A stretch of DNA of 64,000 nucleotides, from contig NZ_JADPEL010000010.1 of assembly GCF_015667795.1 (NCBI RefSeq), positions 61,914-125,913 on the forward strand, in the 5' to 3' direction. The notes under the pieces are model-generated. The model did not search any database. It was given only the letters and a program-made list of their open reading frames with translations, and had not been told where the DNA came from. Shown here piece by piece: positions 9,523-18,591 of this stretch; position 1 is the first letter of the stretch; every line of letters starts with the position of its first letter. Made by a program: the position numbers and the translations under genes. This stretch comes from Clostridium sp. D53t1_180928_C8. GTDB taxonomy: Bacteria > Bacillota > Clostridia > Clostridiales > Clostridiaceae.

Positions 9523-10806
9523 TTATTCATTTATAATTTCCATATATACCCTTGCATTATCTGAATTAACTCTTATCTTAAACCAACTTTGAATATTATT
9601 TATATTTTTATTTAAATCAATATTATCACTATATATTATAAGTACATCTATATTATTGTCATTTTCTCCATCAACATACCCAAAATACATTTCCTTTATA
9701 TCTGGATATATTGCTCTTAGCTCATTAAATATCTCATTTTTATCAATTTCACTTACTACCGTACTATTACTTTCATTATTCTGTTTATTTACAATACTAT
9801 TTTGTTTATTTTTTAAACTTTCCATATATTGTTCTAGATTTGTTAAATCAATACCTTCTTGCTTTATTATTAACTTTTTATTCTTTAAGCCGTAATTGCC
9901 TATATCATTATTCAACACTTTTAATTTTTCACTTGTAATAACATCCCCAACAGTAACTAGTGTTATAGTATTATCTTTATAATCTATATTTTTACTAAGT
10001 ATATATTGATTTTTTAGTTCATTAACTATAAAATCATTTAACTCCTTTTCATATATACTCTTTCTAATCATCCAAACAGCAGAAATTACACTTGGTATCA
10101 TAATTATTATTGAAGCAATAATTATGATTTTTTTTATATTTTTTTGCTTTTCAAAATCTACAAAGTTTTTTGAAGGAATTTTCAATGCCTTTGTAACAAT
10201 AAATGTAGATATCGCTATAAAAAAACCATTAATAAAAAACAAATAAAATGCTCCTAAGAACATATTAACTTGTCTTGTTGCAATGCCATATCCAGCAGTA
10301 CATAAAGGTGGCATAAGTGCAGTAGCTATAGCAACACCTGGTATTACGTTACTTGACTTATTACGTGTTAATCCTATCATTCCTGCAATTCCACCAACAA
10401 AGGCAATTATTACATCCCATATAGTTGGACTCGTTCTTGCTAGAATTTCACTACCCGCTGTAGTTATTGGTGTTATACTAAAATATATGGTAGAAGTTAC
10501 TACACTTATAAGAATAGAGATAACTAAAACTTTAAAAGATTTTTCTAAAAGCTTTAAATTATAAGTTCCAACACCATATCCAATTCCAATTATAGATCCC
10601 ATTAATGGTGATATTAGCATAGCTCCTATAATAACTGCCACTGAATTCATATTTAGTCCTATTGATGCAATAATTATTGCACACATCAATATTATAAAGT
10701 TAGAACCATACATGTTCATTCCATCCACTATATTGTCATATATCTCTTCATTAGTAGCTTGATTCCTTGTAAATTGATATCTAAATGTATCCATATTAAA
10801 TTTCAT
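9523..10806 (-). CDS. DUF389 family membrane protein
   Basis: A 427-residue protein. The N-terminal half (about 30-245) has about six transmembrane segments with the DUF389 signature phrases SVAVIIGAMLISPLMGSIIG and ATALMPPLCTAGYGIA. The C-terminal 180 residues are soluble and charged, with a Gln/Asn-rich linker around 315-345 before a final alpha/beta segment. The biochemical function of the family is not known. It has no close operon partner: a 256-bp gap separates it from the LacI gene and 109 bp from the kinase gene. The start ATG follows GGGAGAAATATATT. Confidence 0.88.
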   Translation of the reverse strand: MKFNMDTFRYQFTRNQATNEEIYDNIVDGMNMYGSNFIILMCAIIIASIGLNMNSVAVIIGAMLISPLMGSIIGIGYGVGTYNLKLLEKSFKVLVISILISVVTSTIYFSITPITTAGSEILARTSPTIWDVIIAFVGGIAGMIGLTRNKSSNVIPGVAIATALMPPLCTAGYGIATRQVNMFLGAFYLFFINGFFIAISTFIVTKALKIPSKNFVDFEKQKNIKKIIIIASIIIMIPSVISAVWMIRKSIYEKELNDFIVNELKNQYILSKNIDYKDNTITLVTVGDVITSEKLKVLNNDIGNYGLKNKKLIIKQEGIDLTNLEQYMESLKNKQNSIVNKQNNESNSTVVSEIDKNEIFNELRAIYPDIKEMYFGYVDGENDNNIDVLIIYSDNIDLNKNINNIQSWFKIRVNSDNARVYMEIINE

Positions 10807-10915
10807 AATATATTTCTCCCATATTATAAATATCTTTTAATATTAATATTTACAATATAGGTTAATTATATTTAAATAAGATTTTTATATGAATTATCAA
10901 AACTCAAAACAATTA

Positions 10916-13900
10916 CTATATTATTATTTTATCTGGAATTCCTATCGTAAACCTACTACCTTTATTTGGTTCACTTTCAAGTTTAACATACCCATCATGT
11001 AACTTTGCAATATACTTAACAAGTGTGAGACCGATTCCACTACTACTTACCTTTGTAGCACCACTACCTTCAACTTGTGAAAATCTATCAAATATAAATT
11101 CTTGATCTTCTTTTGATATTCCTATACCTGTATCTTCTATGCTAACTTCAATATAACTATCAACTTCCTTAATATATACTCTAATCTCTCCACCTTCTGG
11201 AGTAAACTTAACTGCATTACCTAATAGATTAATTATACATCTCTCTATTTCATTTTCATCGCAATAAATTATCTTTTCTTCCATATCAGGATCTACTATA
11301 AGGGATAACCCCTTTTCCTCAATAAATTTGCTCATATTAAGGGCTGCTTCCTCAACTATATATACTATATCATTATCTTTTCTAGTAATTTTATAATGTC
11401 CTGTTTCTATTTTAGAACTATCTATTATATCATTTATTATTTTTAGCAGATTATTACAACTCTTAGTTATAATATTCATATATTTAACTGCTTTATCCTT
11501 AGTCATAGAATCCTCCTTATTAAGAGAATTTATTAACTGTACTGTTGATGATATAACATTTATAGGTGTTCTAAGCTCATGAGATAAGTTTACAAAATAA
11601 TTATTTTTAAATTTTTCTTTATTTATTATTTCTTCACTTAGTTTTTTATTTTCCTCTAACTGTTTATTAAGTTTCACAGTTTTTTGATTCACTAATTTTC
11701 GTAATATCTTAACATAATTTGCTATATAAATAATTAATATTAACGCGGTAGTCATATATATAATATAAGCAATTGGAGTTCGCCAAATAGGATTCTTAAC
11801 TTTCAAATTCAAGGTTGTTTCTTTTGTTAAATCACCATGTCCATCTCTAGCCCTTAATTTCAATATATACTTTCCAGGTTCTAACAATTTAATATCTAGG
11901 TGGCTCATAGAGTCTAGATATATCCATTCAGTATCAATTCCTTCAATCATATATTCATAAGTTGTATTATTTAAATTTTCATAATTAGGCAAGAAAAATT
12001 CTATATATAAATCTTTATTGTTATAATCTAAAATAAGTTCTTCCCCATCATAAACTACCTTATTTTTACCTACAGAAATATCACCAATTACAACTTTATC
12101 TATATTCATTTTAGCATCAATTATATTGTCTGGATTAAAATAAGTAATTCCATTTGTACTACCAAATATCATATTTCCATCATCAAACTTTATACTTGAA
12201 TTTAAACAAAATTGATACCCAATTATTCCATCCATATTTGTAAAATTAATTATATCTTGATCTTTTATATTAAACTTATTTAACCCTCTGTTTGTACTTA
12301 TCCACAAATTATCATTTTCATCAATTAAGATCGAGTTTATAAAATTATTTGTTAATCCATCTTCCTTAGTATAAAAAGTAAAACTATCATTTTTTATATT
12401 CAACTTACCTAATCCTACATTAGTTCCTATCCATAAATCACCAAATGAATCAAAAACCATACAATTTATATAACTGATCATTACTGAATTTTTATAAGAA
12501 TCACAATTAAAATATTTCTCAATAACACCATTTTCTTTATGATACTTTATTACTCCAGTATTTACCCCTCCTAACCAAATAACATTCGAATCATTATTAT
12601 CAGCTAATATATACGTTATGGTAGTAGGATTAATATTATACTTTATTAATTTTTCATTATTAATGGTTAATTTATTTTCAGCTATATTGTATGTATAAAA
12701 TCCTTCATTTGATGCTAGCCAAAGATTTTCTCCATCATTATATGAATATTTAAGTTCACAGGGATATTCATTCGCCATAAAATATTCTGCTAATTCGTGT
12801 TCCCTTATATTTATAAAAATTATGTCTCTATTAGTAATCAACCCCATATATTTATCATTTATCTTAAATAAATTTTTTATATACCTATTTTTCAAACTTA
12901 AATTATCATTTTCATATATTTTACTTATTAATTTACCACTTTTTATATCATATACATATATACCATTAAACTTAGTTGCTATCCATACTTCTTTATCATT
13001 TTGTAATATACTTATTACAGTACTATCATTTAATTCTCCATCCTCATCAATCATTCCACTAATAGAACTAAACTGTTTATTTAAATTTAAAATACTTATA
13101 CCTTTTTCAGTTCCAATCCAAATAGTGCCATTAGAATCTTCATAAAAACATGTTACATAATTACTTATTAGTGAATTACTATTATTACTATCTTTCTTTA
13201 TAAGTTCAACTTTATTACTATTCACAGAATATTTTACAATACCTTGATCATTAGATATCCACATATCACCATTACTATCCCCTAAAATACATTGAGCATT
13301 ATTAACCTTTATACTTTCTAAATTATCAACAACGCTATATAATTCTCCGGTATATAAATTATATTTTTTTATTTTATCATCATTTATTACCTTTAAAGTT
13401 TCTTTCTCATCTTCTCTTGAGTTAAACAATACAATTTCTTCCTTAGTTAGCACCCATATATTACCATTTATATCTTTTTCAATATCATAAATATATAGCT
13501 TTTCATCCAAAAGATTAGCTGAATTATAAATTACATTTGAGTTAGAATCAATTATGTTTATTCCATCTGCTGTCCCTACACATAAAACTCCCTCACTTTC
13601 TCCCTCCTCTAAATGTGTTATATATGAGTTAGTTAATAAATTATTCTCATCTTCTGAATTATATATACTTTCAATTCTTGAATCCTTAATATTTAATTTC
13701 ATTAATCCATTTTCAGTACCAACCCACATAATATTATTATCAGTACTGCTACTTAATAATGCTGTAATTCTTACCTCACCTAAATTTGTTCCATCTTTAT
13801 CTATATCCTTAACTCTTATTATATTATCAGTATCTCTAATTAAAACATCTAACCCATTATCAGTCCCTATCCATATATTCCCATTAATATCCTCTTCTAT

Positions 13901-14185
13901 TGCATTTATATATGTTGAACTTAATGACTTTTTCTCATCTCTATTACAATTATATATTTTTATTCTTTCTCCATCGAATCTATTAAGTCCATCCTTTGTT
14001 CCTATCCATATATATCCCTTACTATCTTGAAATATTGATGTAACATGTTCATTTGAAAGTCCATCATCAATAGATAACTTATCAAACATATCTCTTTCTA
14101 ACATCTCTCCTGAAACTTCAATAGGCATTAAAATACTTCTTATAATGCATACTATCAATAAACCTATTACTACTCTAACTTTCAT
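10916..14185 (-). CDS. Membrane sensor histidine kinase with extracytoplasmic Reg_prop beta-propellers (no receiver domain)
   Basis: A 1089-residue sensor. An N-terminal hydrophobic segment (about 5-25) acts as signal or anchor. Next come many two-component-propeller repeats of the form DSKGYIWIGTKDGLNRF / DINGNIWIGTDNGLDVL over about 35-700, then a Y_Y_Y-type Ig-like domain (about 715-780) and one transmembrane helix (about 800-820). The kinase core has the H-box VNLSHELRTP with phospho-acceptor H869, an N box LLGNAVKFTP, G1 DTGIGI and G2 GIGLTLVKYI. Bacteroides-type hybrid sensors with this front end continue into a receiver and an AraC domain; this one stops right after the ATPase domain. 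No response-regulator gene is adjacent, so its partner is unknown. Known relatives sense oligosaccharides, so a glycan ligand is a reasonable guess. Confidence 0.92.
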   Translation of the reverse strand: MKVRVVIGLLIVCIIRSILMPIEVSGEMLERDMFDKLSIDDGLSNEHVTSIFQDSKGYIWIGTKDGLNRFDGERIKIYNCNRDEKKSLSSTYINAIEEDINGNIWIGTDNGLDVLIRDTDNIIRVKDIDKDGTNLGEVRITALLSSSTDNNIMWVGTENGLMKLNIKDSRIESIYNSEDENNLLTNSYITHLEEGESEGVLCVGTADGINIIDSNSNVIYNSANLLDEKLYIYDIEKDINGNIWVLTKEEIVLFNSREDEKETLKVINDDKIKKYNLYTGELYSVVDNLESIKVNNAQCILGDSNGDMWISNDQGIVKYSVNSNKVELIKKDSNNSNSLISNYVTCFYEDSNGTIWIGTEKGISILNLNKQFSSISGMIDEDGELNDSTVISILQNDKEVWIATKFNGIYVYDIKSGKLISKIYENDNLSLKNRYIKNLFKINDKYMGLITNRDIIFINIREHELAEYFMANEYPCELKYSYNDGENLWLASNEGFYTYNIAENKLTINNEKLIKYNINPTTITYILADNNDSNVIWLGGVNTGVIKYHKENGVIEKYFNCDSYKNSVMISYINCMVFDSFGDLWIGTNVGLGKLNIKNDSFTFYTKEDGLTNNFINSILIDENDNLWISTNRGLNKFNIKDQDIINFTNMDGIIGYQFCLNSSIKFDDGNMIFGSTNGITYFNPDNIIDAKMNIDKVVIGDISVGKNKVVYDGEELILDYNNKDLYIEFFLPNYENLNNTTYEYMIEGIDTEWIYLDSMSHLDIKLLEPGKYILKLRARDGHGDLTKETTLNLKVKNPIWRTPIAYIIYMTTALILIIYIANYVKILRKLVNQKTVKLNKQLEENKKLSEEIINKEKFKNNYFVNLSHELRTPINVISSTVQLINSLNKEDSMTKDKAVKYMNIITKSCNNLLKIINDIIDSSKIETGHYKITRKDNDIVYIVEEAALNMSKFIEEKGLSLIVDPDMEEKIIYCDENEIERCIINLLGNAVKFTPEGGEIRVYIKEVDSYIEVSIEDTGIGISKEDQEFIFDRFSQVEGSGATKVSSSGIGLTLVKYIAKLHDGYVKLESEPNKGSRFTIGIPDKIII

Positions 14186-14383
14186 CTATTTAGTCCCCCA
14201 TTCCTTAAAACCACCACTTAAAACTTTATTGTTATTGTAATATTTTCTATATTTAATGATATAAAAACATACCAGTAAAACTTTTATTATTTTTTACTAT
14301 ATATATATTACTAAATTTATACTAAATTTCAATATTTTTTACCAATTTTGTTTATTATTTAATATTATTTTTAAATAATAAAC

Positions 14384-14437
14384 AAAAATACGTTGAACTA
14401 ATATTAAGTTGTACAACCTATAATTCAACGTATTTTT
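14384..14437 (-). terminator. Terminator of the first MATE gene
   Basis: Stem AAAAATACGTTGAA / TTCAACGTATTTTT with an inner AGTTGTACAACCT hairpin in the loop. It lies about 43 bp past the stop of the gene at 14480-15883 and carries T tracts on both flanks, so it may also work in the other direction. Confidence 0.75.
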
Positions 14438-14479
14438 TTATAATTATTTAATTTTTAAAATTTTATTTTTAATATTAAA

Positions 14480-15883
14480 CTAATTCATAACCTTTTTGAT
14501 TTCTAATGAATTATTATTTTTTTCACCATCTAAAATCTTTACTCTTCTTTTCATTTTATTAAATACACTTATATATCCAGGTATTAAAAAGGCATCTGCT
14601 GCTATCCAGGCAATCGGACTTGCTAAACATACTGCAGTAAATCCAAACATAGGAACTAAAACAAAACCACATATTGCTCTAGCTATCATTTCACATACAC
14701 CTGCACATATTGCAAAAGTTGAATATCCCATTCCTTGAATAGTAAAACGTACAACATTTACAAAACATAGTGGAATATAAAATGCCGCTGTTATTATTAA
14801 CTGTTTATTTACCATTGAAAGCAACTCTACCTGACTTCCATCTACAAAAAGTAGTGCTATAGTTTTTCCAAACAAGATAGATATTAAAAACGCAAATATA
14901 GAATATATAGATCCTATTATTATACTTTTTTTAATCCCCTCATTTACACGATCCAATTTATTTGCACCAACATTTTGTCCTGCATAAGTAGCCATTGTAG
15001 ATCCTAATGCGTCAAATGGGCAACATAAGAACATAGAAATCTTTCCCCCTGCAGTAACTGCCGCAACTACAAATGATCCTAATCCATTTACAGCCGTTTG
15101 AAGTATTACGCTTCCTATTGCAGTAATAGAATATTGTAACCCCATAGGAATTCCCATATAGCATAATCTTCTTATACAATGTTTATTAATTTTTAGTTCA
15201 TCTTTTTCAAACTTAAGTATACTATATCTTTTTTTCATAAAAATCAAGCAACTTATTCCTGAAATCCCTTGTGATATAACAGTTGCCCAAGCCGCACCTG
15301 ATACTCCCATATGAAAAACTATTATAAATACTAAATCTAAAATAATATTAAGTATTGAAGATATAAGTAAAAATATAAGTGGCGTTTTACTATCACCAAG
15401 TGATCGTATTATACCTGCTAATAAATTATATAGATAAGTAACTGGTATACCCAAAAATATAACAAATATATAACTATATGCTCCATCAATTATATCATTC
15501 GGTGTATTCATAAAAACTAAAATATTTCTACAAAATAAACAAACTATAAGTGTCATAACTAACGAAAACACTATTGACATTACTCCACTATTAAATACAT
15601 ACTTACGTAAAAGTTTATAATTTCGTGCTCCAAACTTTTGTGCTACAGGTATTGCAAATCCATTGCAAACCCCCATACAAAACCCAATTATCATAAAGTT
15701 AATAGACCCTGTAGAACCAACCTCCGCTAAAGCACTAACCCCTAAATACCTTCCAACGATAATTGTATCAACCATGCTATAAAATTGTTGAAATAGCATT
15801 CCAAAAAGTAGGGGAATTGAAAATCCTAAAATAAGTTTAAATACATTTCCTTGTGTTAAATCTTTTACTTCATTTTTTCTCAT
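14480..15883 (-). CDS. MATE family multidrug/toxin efflux transporter
   Basis: A 467-residue inner membrane protein with 12 predicted helices in two related halves. The N-terminal phrase GFSIPLLFGMLFQQFYSMVDTIIVGRYLG is typical of MATE exporters of the DinF/NorM superfamily, which couple drug export to cation influx. The second half begins around YMGIPMGLQYSITAIGS (residue 245). It is monocistronic, with a terminator downstream, a strong hairpin upstream at 16004-16045 and a GAGGAAATAGTT ribosome site. No adjacent regulator is divergently arranged, unlike the MATE genes at 23197 and 38675. The substrate is unknown. Confidence 0.92.
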   Translation of the reverse strand: MRKNEVKDLTQGNVFKLILGFSIPLLFGMLFQQFYSMVDTIIVGRYLGVSALAEVGSTGSINFMIIGFCMGVCNGFAIPVAQKFGARNYKLLRKYVFNSGVMSIVFSLVMTLIVCLFCRNILVFMNTPNDIIDGAYSYIFVIFLGIPVTYLYNLLAGIIRSLGDSKTPLIFLLISSILNIILDLVFIIVFHMGVSGAAWATVISQGISGISCLIFMKKRYSILKFEKDELKINKHCIRRLCYMGIPMGLQYSITAIGSVILQTAVNGLGSFVVAAVTAGGKISMFLCCPFDALGSTMATYAGQNVGANKLDRVNEGIKKSIIIGSIYSIFAFLISILFGKTIALLFVDGSQVELLSMVNKQLIITAAFYIPLCFVNVVRFTIQGMGYSTFAICAGVCEMIARAICGFVLVPMFGFTAVCLASPIAWIAADAFLIPGYISVFNKMKRRVKILDGEKNNNSLEIKKVMN

Positions 15884-16003
15884 AACTATTTCCTCTTTGC
15901 ATATTATTTTTCTAAAATATTACATTTTTCAAACTATATATTATTATAAATTAGAAGTAAACTCCATGTATTTTCTTATATTATTACCTGCTTTTTTTAT
16001 AGT

Positions 16004-16045
16004 AAAATAACTCTGATAAAATTAAAATTTTATCAGAGTTATTTT
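16004..16045 (-). terminator. Strong terminator hairpin after the HsmA-like gene
   Basis: Perfect 20-bp inverted repeat (16004-16023 / 16026-16045) with a 2-nt centre, built on AACTCTGATAAAATT. It lies 19 bp past the stop of the gene at 16064-16459; T-rich flanks follow on the minus strand. Confidence 0.85.
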
Positions 16046-16063
16046 AATTCTTTATATAATTTA

Positions 16064-16459
16064 TTATGCACCCATTCCTATAATCATACCTATTACATAA
16101 GGAATAAGCCATATGGCCCATACAAGTATACTAAATTTATGGAATTTAGCCTTTTGTACATCATCACCTTTAACTAATACCCAAGTTGCCCAACCTGCAT
16201 GAAATAACATTAAAACTATAGCTAAAAGTCCTGTAGCACCATGAAGCATCTGACTTGTTTTACTTATTGTTTCTACCCCTGCCTTTGCAATTTGTGACAT
16301 TGTTAAAGTACCAGTTGTATCACAAATTAATCCTAGCCAAAATATAATTACATGTTTTTTTCCTAGTGTTTTTGCTTTTCTTTCTCCAAATACACCAATT
16401 GTATAAAATACTAATGCTAATGTTATAGCTATTATTGCAAATATCAAAATCCCACTCAT
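16064..16459 (-). CDS. HsmA-like small integral membrane protein
   Basis: A 131-residue protein with four hydrophobic helices. It matches from memory the family annotated HsmA (TIGR03987), with phrases HVIIFWLGLICDTTGTLTM and HGATGLLAIVLMLFHAGWATWVL. Conserved His and Trp in the helices suggest cofactor or ligand contact, but no function is established to my knowledge. The reading frame extends five codons upstream, but the upstream ATG lies inside the GGAGG sequence (ATGGAGGAAAATAAAATG), so I place the start at 16459. It is the third gene of an operon with the membrane protein at 16941 and the MarR regulator at 16491, so it may be controlled by that regulator. Confidence 0.8.
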   Translation of the reverse strand: MSGILIFAIIAITLALVFYTIGVFGERKAKTLGKKHVIIFWLGLICDTTGTLTMSQIAKAGVETISKTSQMLHGATGLLAIVLMLFHAGWATWVLVKGDDVQKAKFHKFSILVWAIWLIPYVIGMIIGMGA

Positions 16460-16490
16460 TTTATTTTCCTCCATTATTTTTATAAATTGA

Positions 16491-16922
16491 TTAGACTCTT
16501 TTTATCTTATTTCTTAAATCAATTAAATTTTTCTTTACTTCTTCAACTTCTTCTTCAGTAAAGTTTTCAAATATCTTATCAAAACTATCATTTATAGTTT
16601 TTCTAAACTCTTTGGCAAATTCTTTTCCCTTATAAGAAAATGTAATATACGTATTTCTTTTGTCCTCATCATTCTTAATCTTCTCTATATATCCCATGCT
16701 TTCCATTCTTGAAACTATACCCGAAACAGTTCCCTTTGCTAAATGCATTTCATCGCACAATTTAGATATAGTAACTTGTCCACTATGAGCAATTAATTTA
16801 ATTATCATTATCTGTTGATGAGTTAAGCCACTATCCTTTAAGCTTTCACTTACTATTCCCATAGTACTTGAATAAATTTCTTTTATTAACATAGCAATTT
16901 CAAAGGAATCATATTGCTTCAT
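16491..16922 (-). CDS. MarR family transcriptional regulator
   Basis: A 143-residue winged-helix regulator. The DNA-binding part is QQIMIIKLIAHSGQVTISKLCDEMHLAKGTVSGIVSRMESMGYI, followed by the wing KNDEDKRNTYITFS. N- and C-terminal helices form the dimer interface. The frame can be extended five codons to a TTG, but GGAGG lies over that codon, so the ATG at 16922 is the better start. It sits between two membrane-protein genes in one operon whose promoter carries two phased AGTTYGCATAGGAACT palindromes, so autoregulation is likely. The inducer is unknown. Confidence 0.9.
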   Translation of the reverse strand: MKQYDSFEIAMLIKEIYSSTMGIVSESLKDSGLTHQQIMIIKLIAHSGQVTISKLCDEMHLAKGTVSGIVSRMESMGYIEKIKNDEDKRNTYITFSYKGKEFAKEFRKTINDSFDKIFENFTEEEVEEVKKNLIDLRNKIKRV

Positions 16923-16940
16923 AACCTTTTCCTCCAAACT

Positions 16941-17402
16941 TTAAACTGTATATTTTATTTTAGTATCTTCAAACTTTATAAAATTTATTATAAATAGAAT
17001 ACCTGCTAAAAATAATGCGGCTCCTAAACCAACATAAAATATACCAATATAAAAAGGATTAAAAATTCCACTACTTCTAACAAGAATTCCAAAAGTCATC
17101 ATACACCCCATTATTATATATCCTTTTACATCAAAGAAAGAAAATACACATTGCTTTCTTAACTTGCTATTTACTATTCTTTTTGTATGCTTAACAGACA
17201 TTTTTTTAAATATAAAATTGAAAAATATATAAAATATTATAAAAGAAATAGCTGTACTTATAATTACACTTCCATTATATGATGATATATCTCCTTCTCC
17301 TAATGTAAAAACTCTAAATCCTGCCATTCCCCATACTAATCCTGCTATAAGTAGTAACGTTCTTTTACTAACTGCTAAAATTCCACTTTTAGATTCTTTC
17401 AT
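16941..17402 (-). CDS. Hypothetical four-helix membrane protein
   Basis: A 153-residue protein with about four hydrophobic helices (near residues 15-35, 45-65, 95-115 and 120-145) and a basic loop rich in Lys/Arg between helices 2 and 3 (KKMSVKHTKRIVNSKLRKQ). I do not recognise the family. The start is the ATG at 17402, directly after AAAGGAGGCGTAATT; an upstream extension would put the Shine-Dalgarno inside the gene. It is first in an operon with MarR and the HsmA-like gene (18- and 31-bp gaps), downstream of the double operator at 17420-17455. It is probably part of the response controlled by that MarR protein. Confidence 0.7.
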   Translation of the reverse strand: MKESKSGILAVSKRTLLLIAGLVWGMAGFRVFTLGEGDISSYNGSVIISTAISFIIFYIFFNFIFKKMSVKHTKRIVNSKLRKQCVFSFFDVKGYIIMGCMMTFGILVRSSGIFNPFYIGIFYVGLGAALFLAGILFIINFIKFEDTKIKYTV

Positions 17403-17419
17403 AATTACGCCTCCTTTAT

Positions 17420-17483
17420 AGTTCCTATGCAAACTTTTTAGTTCCTATGCGAACTATTATACTACTATTAAATAGCTTGTCAA
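17420..17483 (-). promoter_or_regulatory. Promoter with two MarR-type operators, 20 bp apart
   Basis: On the minus strand: -35 TTGACA (17478-17483), 16-bp spacer, -10 TATAAT (17456-17461). Directly downstream are two copies of AGTT(C/T)GCATAGGAACT at 17440-17455 and 17420-17435. They start exactly 20 bp apart (about two helical turns), and the downstream copy ends next to the ribosome site. Each copy is an imperfect palindrome with AGTTc..gAACT arms. Confidence 0.8.
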
Positions 17484-17602
17484 TACTATTATAACTTATA
17501 TTTACAATATATTTTTTTCCTTTAATACCTCTTTAAATAAAAACAACAAAATAAGTTATATCATAACCATCTCAAAACTTTTATTTTTAATCAAGATTTT
17601 AT

Positions 17603-17884
17603 ATGAGCGTGCAAAGAACTTTAATTCAAATAGTTTCAATTACACAAAATAATACTGAATTACTTGATATTGAAAAAGGATTGAATTTATATAAATCAAT
17701 AAATAAAGGCTTAGGCTATGGTAAGGTTACTATCAATGTTGATTTTCCTATAAAAATTTTATGTATGAAACTACAAGATGCAGAAAAACATTTTAACAAA
17801 TGTACTTATGGGGAAGACTTCTCTATAGACAAAAAAATACCTGCAAATTTTGCAGGTATTTTAATAACTATATTAAACAGGTAA
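17603..17884 (+). CDS. Doubtful 93-residue open frame in a 340-bp intergenic region
   Basis: The frame opens ATGAGCGTGCAAAGAACT with no recognisable Shine-Dalgarno site. Its composition looks fairly coding-like (LLDIEKGLNLYKSINKGLGYGKVTINVDFP), with no hydrophobic segment and two Cys. The last 15 codons run through the terminator hairpin of the convergent gene at 17873-18460 and overlap its stop, which argues against the annotated 3' end. It could be a decayed fragment of a larger gene or chance. I recognise no family. The rest of 17484-17833 shows nothing else. Confidence 0.25.
   Translation: MSVQRTLIQIVSITQNNTELLDIEKGLNLYKSINKGLGYGKVTINVDFPIKILCMKLQDAEKHFNKCTYGEDFSIDKKIPANFAGILITILNR
17834..17862 (-). 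terminator. Terminator of the ECF S-component gene
   Basis: Stem AAAATACCTGCAAA / TTTGCAGGTATTTT with a minimal loop, 11 bp past the stop of the gene at 17873-18460. On the minus strand it is followed by seven T. Confidence 0.85.
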
Positions 17885-18460
17885 TAATAATCCAGACTTC
17901 TTTAAAATTGGTCTTATAGCATTATATATAATTGCTACTAATATAACTGACACAACTGCATTTATAAATGTAGTTGCTGCACTTAGCTTAGCTAAAATCA
18001 TAGCTGCATCCTGTGGTTGTCCTAAAATGTATTGTTTATAAAAAAATCCTACAATAGGATCTGCAATTACATTAAAAGCAAGTCCTCCTATTGATGCAAT
18101 TAAACTCCATTTAAAAATATATTTTTTATCATTACTTTCACTTATTTTAGCAATTTTATGTGCTATTAACCCTGTTATTAAACCAATACATAATTTTAAC
18201 ACGAATGTTTTAGGTGCTACCAATATATATACCGGATCAAGTAAATCTGCAATTGTCATACCTATGGCACCTGCTAATCCCCCATACCATCCTCCAAGTA
18301 ATAAAGCTGCTAAAACACAAAATGCATTCCCAATATGAAGTGAAGTAGCATCTCCACCTGGTACTGGAATTTTTATTTGTAAATAAGTAAAAGATACAAA
18401 GCATAATGCTGCAAGTAAAGCAGTTTGTATTAATTTTTTAAATCTTATTTGGTTATCCAT
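17873..18460 (-). CDS. ECF transporter S component (substrate-binding membrane subunit)
   Basis: A 195-residue membrane protein with about six helices. The phrases LLGGWYGGLAGAIGMTIADLLDPVYILVAPKTFVLKLCIGLITGLIAHK fit the generic ECF-type S subunits that hand vitamins or related micronutrients to a shared EcfA-A'-T module. That module is not in the window and is normally encoded elsewhere in clostridia. Substrate cannot be fixed from sequence; no TPP, FMN or cobalamin riboswitch precedes it. Instead there is a promoter with a TTGTATCCATACAA palindrome (18527-18540), suggesting a protein regulator. The start ATG follows AAGGGGGCAATTATTA. Confidence 0.85.
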   Translation of the reverse strand: MDNQIRFKKLIQTALLAALCFVSFTYLQIKIPVPGGDATSLHIGNAFCVLAALLLGGWYGGLAGAIGMTIADLLDPVYILVAPKTFVLKLCIGLITGLIAHKIAKISESNDKKYIFKWSLIASIGGLAFNVIADPIVGFFYKQYILGQPQDAAMILAKLSAATTFINAVVSVILVAIIYNAIRPILKKSGLLLPV

Positions 18461-18498
18461 TAATAATTGCCCCCTTAATTATAAAATATTAAATCCAT

Positions 18499-18540
18499 TT
18501 TATACCACACCCTCTATTTATGGCAATTGTATCCATACAA
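18499..18540 (-). promoter_or_regulatory. Promoter with palindromic operator of the ECF S-component gene
   Basis: On the minus strand: -35 TTGCCA (18521-18526), 16-bp spacer, -10 TATAAA (18499-18504). The perfect palindrome TTGTAT-N2-ATACAA (18527-18540) abuts the -35. The cognate regulator is not apparent in the window. Confidence 0.5.
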
Positions 18541-18591
18541 ACTCGCTAATATATTCTTAATAAATTAAATATGCTTTCTTAAATAATAAAA

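Noticed and set aside
10916-14185. Calling the propeller kinase a hybrid two-component system
   Set aside because: No receiver or AraC-type domain follows the ATPase domain; the protein ends 221 residues after H869.
14262-14300. A partial match to the galactoside-locus operator (CCAGTAAAAC and TTTTTTACTATA) upstream of the propeller kinase
   Set aside because: Only half-sites, no symmetry, and no promoter placement like the four good copies; expected by chance in A/T-rich DNA.
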